Shown here one piece after another: positions 39,456-46,883 of a DNA stretch of 64,000 bases. A program made the translations under genes and the position numbers. The notes under the pieces were generated by a model that saw only the letters and a list, made by a program, of their open reading frames with translations, made no database searches and was not told the DNA's origin. Origin of the DNA: Frigoribacterium faeni (GTDB lineage Bacteria; Actinomycetota; Actinomycetes; Actinomycetales; Microbacteriaceae). The DNA is taken from positions 806,781-870,780 of the forward strand of contig NZ_JAAOYW010000001.1 of assembly GCF_011761235.1 (NCBI RefSeq), read 5' to 3'. Position 1 is the first letter of the stretch. Each line of letters starts with the position of its first letter.

Positions 39456-39564
39456 GGTCTTCTTCTCTCTCGGTGGTGGCGACCACGGGCTCGTGGTCGA
39501 GAGCGAGTCTCGGTGTCCCGGGCAGCCGGGCGCTCGTCGAGTCCCGCCGCCTGGGCACGGACGC

Positions 39565-40545
39565 TCAGAGGGCGACCGCTGTGGAGGAGACGAGCGACAC
39601 GACGAGGGGGACGACGCCCACGACGAGGAACGCCGGCAGCACGCAGACCCCGAGGGGCAGCATGAGCGTCGATCCCAGGCGCGCGGCCGCGGACCTCGCC
39701 CTCGTCGTCGCCTCGAGGCGCCGCTCGGCCGCGGCGGCCCGCAGCAGCGCCCCCGCGGGGGCGCCCGCGCGGCGCGACAGGTCGAGCACCGACCGGCCGT
39801 CGTCGTCGTGCACGTCGCCCGCGCCGGCGTCCTCGAGGTGCGCCCGGCAGGCCTCGTCGACGAGGTCGAGCCCGGCCTGCCAGGACCCTCCCCCCGAGAC
39901 CGCCACGGCGAGCAGCTCGAGCCTCAGCCCCGGCACGGAGGCGCCGGGGACGGCCGACCGCACGAGCCGGGCGTTCCACGCACGGGCGGCGGCCACGAGG
40001 CCGACGCCCACGACGAGGCAGCCCCAGCCCACCGGGCTGCCGAAGAGCACGGCGGCGGTGTCGAAGCCCAGCCCCAGGGAGAAGAGGAGACCCACCGGGG
40101 GCAGGGCGAGCACGATCCGCCCCGTCGAGCGCGGCCCGCTGAGCGCCACCTCCACCTCGCGGCGAGCGGCGTCGGCCTCGCGCAGCGCGGCGACGAACGT
40201 CCCGAGGCAGTCGGCGAGCGGAGCGCCGCTCCGTTCGGCGACGTGCCAGGCGCAGGCGACCTGGTTCCACTCCGTCGCGTGACGGCGGCCGTCCGTCGTC
40301 GCGGGGAAGGGGTCGTGCGAGAGCGCCTGCCGCAGGGAGACGGAGACCGGCACGCCCAGGGTCGCGGACCGGCCGACGTGGGTCGTCACCGCCCGCACGG
40401 GCCCCTCGGGCTCGCCGTCCCCGACGTGCAGCCACGCCGAGGCCGGGGCGACGCCGGCGGCGAGCAGCACCGCGAGTCGCTCCACCACCGTGGCCGCGGG
40501 CGTGGGCGGCGCCCGTCGGCGCCCTCGCCCGCCGGCGTCCGTCAC
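39565..40545 (-). CDS. Type II secretion F-domain membrane protein of the Tad cluster (TadB/TadC-like)
   Basis: Inner-membrane platform protein of 326 residues. Two hydrophobic blocks (about 145-195 and 290-326) flank a cytoplasmic F-type region (LLAVAVSGGGSWQAGLDLV, then LSRRAGAPAGALLRAAAAERR). Actinobacterial clusters usually encode two separate proteins, TadB and TadC; here one gene spans both positions, its N-terminal half (LAVLLAAGVAPASAWLHVG) looking like a worn first F domain. GTG 40545 overlaps the ATPase stop by four bases. Confidence 0.8.
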   Translation of the reverse strand: MTDAGGRGRRRAPPTPAATVVERLAVLLAAGVAPASAWLHVGDGEPEGPVRAVTTHVGRSATLGVPVSVSLRQALSHDPFPATTDGRRHATEWNQVACAWHVAERSGAPLADCLGTFVAALREADAARREVEVALSGPRSTGRIVLALPPVGLLFSLGLGFDTAAVLFGSPVGWGCLVVGVGLVAAARAWNARLVRSAVPGASVPGLRLELLAVAVSGGGSWQAGLDLVDEACRAHLEDAGAGDVHDDDGRSVLDLSRRAGAPAGALLRAAAAERRLEATTRARSAAARLGSTLMLPLGVCVLPAFLVVGVVPLVVSLVSSTAVAL

Positions 40546-41642
40546 GACGCCCCCCGCGCGGCGCGGCCCGCCCCGAGGCCCGGCTGCGCGGCCAGCTCCC
40601 CCTCCGACGTCGTGCCCAGCGAGCCGATGCAGGCGAGACGACGGCGACCCGCGACGCGCTCGAGGTGGAACACGGCGTCGAGGGCGCTGACGGCCTGTCG
40701 GGCGAGGGCCGCGGGCGTCAGCCCGGCGACGGCCCCGAGCGCCTCGAGGCGTGCCGGCACGTCGCGCAGCCCGTTGGCGTGGAGGGTGCCCGCGCCGCCG
40801 TCGTGGCCCGTGTTGAGCGCCGACAGGAGCTCGCGCACCTCCACCCCGCGGCACTCCCCGACGACGAGGCGGTCGGGCCGCATGCGGAGGGCCTCGCGCA
40901 GCAGGCGGGCGAGGTCGATCCCGCCGACGCCCTCGAGGTTGGGCTGCCGGGCCTCGAGGGAGACCACGTGGGGGTGCACGACCCGGAGCTCGGCGACGTC
41001 CTCCACGGTGACGATCCGGTCGCCGGGCGCCGCGGCCGACAGCATCGCCGCGAGGAACGTGGTCTTGCCGGTGCCGCCCGCCCCCGTGACGAGCACGTTC
41101 GCCCGCCGCTCGACGCACGCCCGCACGACGGCCTCGTCGACCTCCGAGAAGAAGCCGGTCTGGGCGAGGTCGTCGAGGGTCGGCGGCACGGCCCGGGGGA
41201 ACCGGATGGACAGGGCCGTGCCGGAGGTCGACACCGGCGGCAGGACGGCGTGCACGCGGACGCCGCCCGGCAGGCGCACGTCGACGCACGGACTCGCCTC
41301 GTCGACGTGCCGGCCGCCCCGGGCGACGAGACGGACGGCCAGGTCGCGGACCGCCGCCTCAGAGAGGTGCACCCTCGGGTCGGGCGTCGCTCCGCCGCCT
41401 CGGTCGACCCAGGTGCCCGAGTCGCCCGTGACGAAGACGTCGGTGACCGAAGGGTCCTCGAGGAGCGGGGCCAGGGGCCCGAGCCACGTCCGGTCGAGCT
41501 GCGCCATCTGTACCCCGTTCTGTGCACCTGTACCCCAGTGCGTCGCGGCGCCCGGCGGAGCCGACGGGACGAACCGGCCGAGGGGTGACTCGCGGGTGAC
41601 GGGCAGGTGAGGGGCCTCGGGTCCGAGGGGGGCGTCGGTCAT
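40542..41642 (-). CDS. tadA: TadA-type pilus assembly ATPase
   Basis: Secretion ATPase of the PulE/VirB11 superfamily powering Flp-pilus-like assembly, 366 residues from ATG 41642. LLEDPSVTDVFVTGDSGTWVDRG is the typical N-terminal region. Walker A is VTGAGGTGKTTFLAAML, the Asp/Glu box TVEDVAELRVVHPHVV, and the His box NTGHDGGAGTLHANGLRD. A TACGGT box seven bases before the ATG suggests a leaderless mRNA and that this is the operon's first gene. No septum-site/CpaE-like gene precedes it. Confidence 0.9.
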   Translation of the reverse strand: MTDAPLGPEAPHLPVTRESPLGRFVPSAPPGAATHWGTGAQNGVQMAQLDRTWLGPLAPLLEDPSVTDVFVTGDSGTWVDRGGGATPDPRVHLSEAAVRDLAVRLVARGGRHVDEASPCVDVRLPGGVRVHAVLPPVSTSGTALSIRFPRAVPPTLDDLAQTGFFSEVDEAVVRACVERRANVLVTGAGGTGKTTFLAAMLSAAAPGDRIVTVEDVAELRVVHPHVVSLEARQPNLEGVGGIDLARLLREALRMRPDRLVVGECRGVEVRELLSALNTGHDGGAGTLHANGLRDVPARLEALGAVAGLTPAALARQAVSALDAVFHLERVAGRRRLACIGSLGTTSEGELAAQPGLGAGRAARGAS

Positions 41643-42048
41643 GGGTCGGACCGTAGCCGCGACGACCCCGTCGTCACAGACAGGGCTGTCCACACCGGGG
41701 ATCGAGGGGCACGATCCGAGCACCTGGGGAGGGATCACCCGGGTGGCCGCGCGCAGGAAGCGGGGTTAAACGAGAGGGGCGGCACCAGTTGGGGGGAACT
41801 GGTGCCGCCACGGCAGCGCGGGATCGGGGGGAATCGCTCGCGCTGCACACCGGGGATGAACCCGGACTCGTCGAGTGTACCCCAGACGAGTCGACGAGTG
41901 CCAGCACAGGGCCTCGGCACGGGCCGGCCACTTCGCTCTCCGGACAAGCGCCCGCCGGGGGCGCCGCCGCGAGCCGCCCTCGTGGCCCGTTGTAGTCTCG
42001 CTGGCGGGCGAAGGCGCCCGTCAACCGCAACGACGCGAGAGGACGACG
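41643..42048. promoter_or_regulatory. Divergent tadA/acs control region with hairpin, dyad and two promoters
   Basis: 406 bp without a gene. TACGGT (41650-41655, minus) serves tadA. A perfect hairpin, GGCGGCACCAGTT / AACTGGTGCCGCC with a G6 loop, occupies 41778-41809. A dyad ACTCGTCGA / TCGACGAGT lies near 41859-41900. TAGTCT (41993-41998) is a candidate -10 for acs, giving a leader of about 45 nt that contains a short GCGGGCGAAGGCGCCCG stem. GAGAGGA is the acs ribosome-binding site. Confidence 0.55.
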
Positions 42049-44043
42049 ATGGTCGACCGCCAGGACACCCCCACCAGGCCCGTGGCCGAGCACGAGCGAG
42101 GCGCGGACTCGCCCGCAGCCGTGTTCCCCCCGTCCGCCGACTTCGCCGCCCGCGCCGTGGCCGGGACCGACTTCGTCGAGTCCGCCGCGGCCGACCGCCT
42201 GCGCTTCTGGGGGGACCAGGCCCGGCAGCGGCTGTCCTGGCACGTCGAGCCCACCGAGACCCTCGACTGGTCGGGGGCGCCGGTCGCCCGCTGGTTCGCC
42301 GACGGCCGCCTCAACGTCGCCTACAACTGCCTCGACCGCCACGTCGAGGCAGGCCACGGCGACCGCGTCGCCCTGCACTGGGAGGGCGAGCCGGGCGACA
42401 GCCGCTCGGTGACCTACGCGGAGCTGACGCGCGACGTCAGCCGTGCCGCCAACCTGCTCGCGTCGATGGGCGTGGTCGCCGGCGACCGCGTCGTGATCTA
42501 CCTGCCCCAGGTGCCGGAGGCGGTCGTCGCCATGCTCGCCGTGGCCCGGCTGGGCGCCGTGCACAGCGTCGTCTTCGGCGGCTTCAGCGGCGAGAGCCTG
42601 CGCGCCCGCATCGACGACGCCCAGGCCGTGCTCGTCGTCACGGCCGACGGCGGGTGGCGCAAGGGCGCCGTGGCCCCCCTCAAGCCGGCCGTCGACGCCG
42701 CCCTCGCCGTCGGCGGCGAGTCGAGCGTCCGGGACGTGCTCGTCGTCCGACGCGGCGGCAACGACGTCGACTGGACCGAGGGACGCGACCACTGGTGGCA
42801 CGAGGCGCTCGAGGGCGTGTCCGACGTGCACGAGCCCGAGGCCTTCGAGGCGGAGCACCCGCTGTTCATCCTGTACACGAGCGGCACCACCGGCAAGCCC
42901 AAGGGGATCCTGCACACCTCCGGCGGGTACCTCACGCAGGTCGCCACCACCCACGCGACGGTCTTCGACCTGCGGCCGGAGAGCGACGTGTGGTGGTGCA
43001 CGGCCGACGTCGGCTGGATCACGGGCCACAGCTACGTCGTCTACGGCCCGCTCGCCAACGGCGCCACGCAGGTGCTCTACGAGGGCACGCCCGACTCCCC
43101 CGCGCCCGGTCGCTGGTGGGACGTCGTCGAGAAGTACGGCGTCACGGTGCTCTACACGGCGCCCACCGCCATCCGGGGCTTCATGAAGGCCGGCCGCGAG
43201 ATCCCCCAGGCGCGCGACCTGTCGTCGCTCCGGCTGCTGGGCTCCGTCGGCGAGCCGATCAACCCCGAGGCGTGGCTCTGGTACCGCGAGGTCGTCGGCG
43301 GCGGTCGCACGCCGATCGTCGACACGTGGTGGCAGACCGAGACCGGGGCGATCATGATCTCGCCGCTGCCGGGCGTCACCGCGACGAAGCCGGGCGCGGC
43401 CCAGACGCCGCTGCCGGGGATCGCGGTCGACGTGGTCGACGACCTCGGCACGCCGGTCGCCGACGGGGAGAGCGGGCTGCTCGTCGTGTCCGAGCCCTGG
43501 CCGTCGATGCTGCGCGGCATCTGGGGCGACCCCGACCGGTACGCCGAGACGTACTGGAGCCGCTTCGGCGACCGCTACTTCGCCGGCGACGGCGCCCGCC
43601 GCGACGAGGACGGCGACGTCTGGCTGCTGGGCCGCGTCGACGACGTCATGAACGTGTCGGGCCACCGCCTGTCGACGGCGGAGATCGAGTCGGCGCTCGT
43701 CTCCCACCCGATCGTCGCCGAGTCCGCGGTCGTCGGCGCCGCCGACGAGACCACGGGCCAGGCCGTCGTCGCCTTCGTATGTATCCGCGATTCTGTGACC
43801 CTTCAACCTGAAGGCAAGGAAGCGATGGTGCGCGAGTTGCGGGCGTGGGTCACAAGGTCCATCGGTGCCATTGCCCGTCCGCGGGACATCTACATCGTCG
43901 GCGAACTTCCAAAGACACGATCGGGCAAGATCATGCGTCGGCTCCTACGCGACGTTGCGGAAGGTCGCGAGGTCGGGGACACCACGACGTTGGCGGACAC
44001 CATGGTCATGAGCAAGTTGGAGGCTCAAGTGCGTGGCAATTGA
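42049..44043 (+). CDS. acs: Acetyl-CoA synthetase, hybrid gene whose 3' end is supplied by an inserted island
   Basis: Activates acetate to acetyl-CoA through acetyl-adenylate; 664 residues. YTSGTTGKPKGILHTSGGY (ATP loop), WWQTETGAIMISPLPG and the C-terminal PKTRSGKIMRRLLRD with the regulatory/catalytic Lys are all present. Up to 43778 the DNA is GC-rich host sequence. From the 22 bp repeat at 43757 onward the remaining ~88 codons are lower in GC and differ from the native end, which survives at 51095-51372. The chimera keeps all conserved C-terminal residues and is probably functional. ATG 42049 has GAGAGGA upstream; longer readings run into the promoter region. Confidence 0.93.
   Translation: MVDRQDTPTRPVAEHERGADSPAAVFPPSADFAARAVAGTDFVESAAADRLRFWGDQARQRLSWHVEPTETLDWSGAPVARWFADGRLNVAYNCLDRHVEAGHGDRVALHWEGEPGDSRSVTYAELTRDVSRAANLLASMGVVAGDRVVIYLPQVPEAVVAMLAVARLGAVHSVVFGGFSGESLRARIDDAQAVLVVTADGGWRKGAVAPLKPAVDAALAVGGESSVRDVLVVRRGGNDVDWTEGRDHWWHEALEGVSDVHEPEAFEAEHPLFILYTSGTTGKPKGILHTSGGYLTQVATTHATVFDLRPESDVWWCTADVGWITGHSYVVYGPLANGATQVLYEGTPDSPAPGRWWDVVEKYGVTVLYTAPTAIRGFMKAGREIPQARDLSSLRLLGSVGEPINPEAWLWYREVVGGGRTPIVDTWWQTETGAIMISPLPGVTATKPGAAQTPLPGIAVDVVDDLGTPVADGESGLLVVSEPWPSMLRGIWGDPDRYAETYWSRFGDRYFAGDGARRDEDGDVWLLGRVDDVMNVSGHRLSTAEIESALVSHPIVAESAVVGAADETTGQAVVAFVCIRDSVTLQPEGKEAMVRELRAWVTRSIGAIARPRDIYIVGELPKTRSGKIMRRLLRDVAEGREVGDTTTLADTMVMSKLEAQVRGN
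43757..43778 (+). repeat. attL-like 22 bp direct repeat inside acs
   Basis: Begins GCCAGGCCGT and ends GCCTTCGT; identical to 51095-51116. It encodes Gln-Ala-Val-Val-Ala-Phe-Val of Acs in the same frame at both places. Bases flanking it differ between the two copies, so it marks the island boundary. Confidence 0.9.
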
Positions 44044-44193
44044 GCCCGTCTGCGGCGAGTCCTCTACCGTGGCCAAAAAGTTCAAGGCGGCGGGACGCGC
44101 GGCCATGAGCTTCACAGCCGTCACGTAGAGGCTTTGCACGGCTGAGAGAAGACTGTCATCGCGAAGCAGTTAGTGCAAGTGGCTCATGGCCCC
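44044..44193. other. Island spacer between hybrid acs and the DUF6119 gene
   Basis: 150 bp of lower-GC sequence between two convergent genes. I see no gene and no strong hairpin here; a T-rich tract lies just inside the end of the DUF6119 coding region (44229-44236). Confidence 0.4.
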
Positions 44194-45822
44194 TCAAGTG
44201 CCTTTAGGCGTCCGAGACTTTTGAGGCTTCTTTTTTCCACTCCGGTCAGTGGCGTCCGGAACCATCTGCACTCCTACGTCAACTCGCATGGCCTCCAAAG
44301 CGCGCAGGGCGCGCCGCAAAGAGATTCTCGAGAAAATAGGCAGATTGTCGGACTTTTTCTCAGGTGTGCGCTTGTGACTAACAATGGCGATGGCGATCGA
44401 GAAACGGTCCTCCTTGACAGCGGCCGATACTTTCGCCGCCGTACTGGTATCAGATTTCTTCTCAACTAGTTTGTGGAGCTTCTCGCGAGCTTCAGGGGTT
44501 GTACGCAACAGTTCTGCCGAGTTCGCAGCCTGATTGAACAGATGGCTCAAGTTCGCCGAACTCGTTCCGATTTTGACATGGATGAATTCGGGGACGTCTC
44601 CAGTTACCCTTAAAATGTCGCACGGCTCAATAGCTGACTGCCCCTTGGGACTGACATTTGTCTTGTCGAGACAGACAGACTTGGTCAGCCCACTTACCTT
44701 CTCGTTGTACGCACCCTCCGAGGACCATTTGTGCTCAGGTAGGTTCGCATCGATGAAAAAGGGATCGATGTATTCCCGCAGAGAAACAAGTAGATCAGCG
44801 GCCACCTTGAACCAGGAGCCGTCACTAAAGTGGTACGTGTAGTCCTCGTTATCGGAAACCTCAAAAACGAGCGACCTGTATATCGACCAACGTTGGCGCT
44901 GCTTCATATCTCCATCGAGAAGTACTAAGTAGTCGTGTTTGAGACCATCAACCGTTAGAGAATCCTTATCGACTTGGTGCGACTCTAGGTACTCTCGATA
45001 GTGCTTGACGTAGACGTCATCGTGGACATCGCTTCGACCTTGACCTGCAAACTGCACAAACGTCTCATCGCGGTAGTCCAAAATGTCCGGCACCGTCAAA
45101 ACTACAGGCGCAGTCACGTCAAAAATTGCTTCCGCAAGCTTCATGTCCAGAGCAGATATCGTTTGAGGATCCGTGACTGGGCGAATCTTTGCCACACCAG
45201 GAAAAGTCTTCAAGTATGCATCTGACTTGTACAGTTTGTGCAACCTTGAGAGAAGCTTTGCGACATCCTCTGGTTGCGCTGGGGTCGTGATGCGCAAGCT
45301 ACTCGATCCAGTCACGCTCCGAACTAGATCATTGTATTTCGGTCGAGCCTTACCGGTAAGGCTCTTCAATACGGACGCATCTCCCGCAAAGCTTAAGAGA
45401 GCCAAGTCGCCGTCGTATGGAATCTGGGTACGGCGCCTCTGAGAAGAATCTGGGTCGAGGGTTTCAGTACTCTTCAGCTTGCGTGGGTCAACAGCATTCA
45501 GGACAACTCGAGTTCCAAAGTCATGTTCATAAGCCTCATCCCGGAGCAAGAATTGACCGGAACCAAACGTCAAAACCATTAGACGCTTCCCGGACGGAAC
45601 AAAGGCAGCTGCCGAATTGGAACCTTGAAGGAGCTTCGCGTCTAGGGACAGGTAGTCCTTCCACCAGGGGGCGTCCTGCGTCGCGGGCTTGATGAACACC
45701 CTAAGACCCGGAATCGAGCTGGAATGTTCTGTTGTCTCCTGATAGTCATGATCTGATCGAAGGGCCCCCTCGACCGTCATGCCGGACTTTAAGGCGTAGA
45801 TAGACATCGACCTTGTTGCCAC
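44194..45822 (-). CDS. DUF6119/TIGR04141 family protein (sporadically distributed, defence-associated)
   Basis: 542 residues, no membrane segment. The order of motifs fits the family: SIYALKSGMTVEGAL at the N-terminus, then LTFGSGQFLLRDEAYEHDFG, LLSFAGDASVLKSLTGK, a central Tyr/Trp-rich region (YTYHFSDGSWFKVA), and SVCLDKTNVSPKGQSAIEPC with EFIHVKIGTSSANLSHLFNQ, which may be a degenerate nuclease core. The family's biochemical role is not known to me. GTG 45822 has GGGGGA just upstream; an in-frame ATG at 45807 is an alternative. Codon use is much less GC-biased than in host genes. Confidence 0.78.
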   Translation of the reverse strand: MATRSMSIYALKSGMTVEGALRSDHDYQETTEHSSSIPGLRVFIKPATQDAPWWKDYLSLDAKLLQGSNSAAAFVPSGKRLMVLTFGSGQFLLRDEAYEHDFGTRVVLNAVDPRKLKSTETLDPDSSQRRRTQIPYDGDLALLSFAGDASVLKSLTGKARPKYNDLVRSVTGSSSLRITTPAQPEDVAKLLSRLHKLYKSDAYLKTFPGVAKIRPVTDPQTISALDMKLAEAIFDVTAPVVLTVPDILDYRDETFVQFAGQGRSDVHDDVYVKHYREYLESHQVDKDSLTVDGLKHDYLVLLDGDMKQRQRWSIYRSLVFEVSDNEDYTYHFSDGSWFKVAADLLVSLREYIDPFFIDANLPEHKWSSEGAYNEKVSGLTKSVCLDKTNVSPKGQSAIEPCDILRVTGDVPEFIHVKIGTSSANLSHLFNQAANSAELLRTTPEAREKLHKLVEKKSDTSTAAKVSAAVKEDRFSIAIAIVSHKRTPEKKSDNLPIFSRISLRRALRALEAMRVDVGVQMVPDATDRSGKKKPQKSRTPKGT

Positions 45823-46028
45823 TTTTCCCCCGTTAGCTTGGATGGACTCGTGAGGGCAACGTCAACGCCTTCGCGAGGCCAGACATGGCGCCCCGTTCAC
45901 CCTCGATATCCAGCGTCTGCCTCATCATGACAGGGTCATAGTGGGCGGCGATAGTGCAGAATTGGCCGATGGCGGGTCAGCAAGCAAACGGGGCACCACC
46001 GCATCAGCGCGGAAGCCGGAAACCTCCA
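45823..46028. other. Island intergenic region between two minus-strand genes
   Basis: 206 bp that must hold the promoter for the DUF6119 gene if it is not read from the HNH gene. I recognise no clear gene, hairpin or strong promoter box. Confidence 0.3.
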
Positions 46029-46796
46029 CTAGAGCGCCGAATCCCCCTCGCAACCTGGGCTTGGGGTTTCGTCCTGTATTTTCCTCAGCTCGTCTTCGTG
46101 AAGGACGGCGATGCTGGCGACTTGGATGGGCATGTCCGGGCCACGTCCACCTACGATCCTTCGGCTAAGTCTCCGGCCATAAACGAATAGCTTGTGATCC
46201 CAGAGGTCCGAGATGGCCTCATCCAGGACGCGCTGAGCATCCCGAATAACGCCGAAGCCCGCCTCCTGAACCGTGTCGGCGATCTCCCCGTAATCCTTCG
46301 CAAGCGACAGAAATTTATCGGCAGCATCTGAAGCAGCTCTATCATCGTCGCCCTCGGCAGAACGCATCATGAACATGTGCGCGCTGGCTACGACGCTCCA
46401 GACGGCCTCGCCCGTAATCAGCGGAACCATAGAAATGGAGCTTTCATCATCGTTGGCCACTACGCGCTGACGACCTTCGGACAATTTGTCCTCCGCCCAT
46501 TTTTCGTGAGCGGCCTTCTTGGCTAGAAGCCACGCAACAGGGTACCGAGTCGGAAGTGAATCTATGCGCTTGTGGTCCGTTGCGCAGAGCAGAATCAGGT
46601 TCTCGTACCCGTCCACGTTCTCCCGTGATCCATCTGCACCCCGAGGCCCGTTGATGCTCCGCGCGACGATGTGCGCTTCCTCACCCAGGACGAGGCCACC
46701 ACGCTCGTCCGATTCGGTCAGGGGCTGCTTGCACATGGCACATCTGTCATGAGCTCTACCCCACAACATCTTCCGGGACTGATCCGTAATTGTCAC
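46029..46796 (-). CDS. HNH endonuclease domain protein
   Basis: 255 residues. The N-terminal ~95 residues are an HNH nuclease: a zinc knuckle RCAMCKQPL, then EEAHIVARSINGPRG with the catalytic His, NLILLCATDHKRID with the second Cys and the final His. The C-terminal ~160 residues are helical, acidic and unrecognised (AEGDDDRAASDAADKFLSLAKDY) and may sense a signal or bind a partner. The GTG start at 46796 is divergent from the AIPR gene across 87 bp. It is likely an effector nuclease of the island. Confidence 0.8.
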   Translation of the reverse strand: MTITDQSRKMLWGRAHDRCAMCKQPLTESDERGGLVLGEEAHIVARSINGPRGADGSRENVDGYENLILLCATDHKRIDSLPTRYPVAWLLAKKAAHEKWAEDKLSEGRQRVVANDDESSISMVPLITGEAVWSVVASAHMFMMRSAEGDDDRAASDAADKFLSLAKDYGEIADTVQEAGFGVIRDAQRVLDEAISDLWDHKLFVYGRRLSRRIVGGRGPDMPIQVASIAVLHEDELRKIQDETPSPGCEGDSAL

Positions 46797-46871
46797 ACCG
46801 TGATGGTCTCACGCGCCACGCGTCCCGTGTCCCGCGCGTCGGAGTAGCCACAGTGAATCCCTCTGGGCCGC

Positions 46872-46877
46872 TACAGT
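46872..46877 (+). promoter_or_regulatory. Probable -10 box of a leaderless AIPR transcript
   Basis: TACAGT six bases before ATG 46884, with no ribosome-binding site between, in the divergent gap to the HNH gene. Confidence 0.5.
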
Positions 46878-46883
46878 CCTGTC

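Noticed and set aside
41875-42048. Longer acs start upstream of 42049
   Set aside because: The added sequence covers the likely promoter and a repeat-rich leader and lacks family similarity; GAGAGGA precedes the ATG at 42049.
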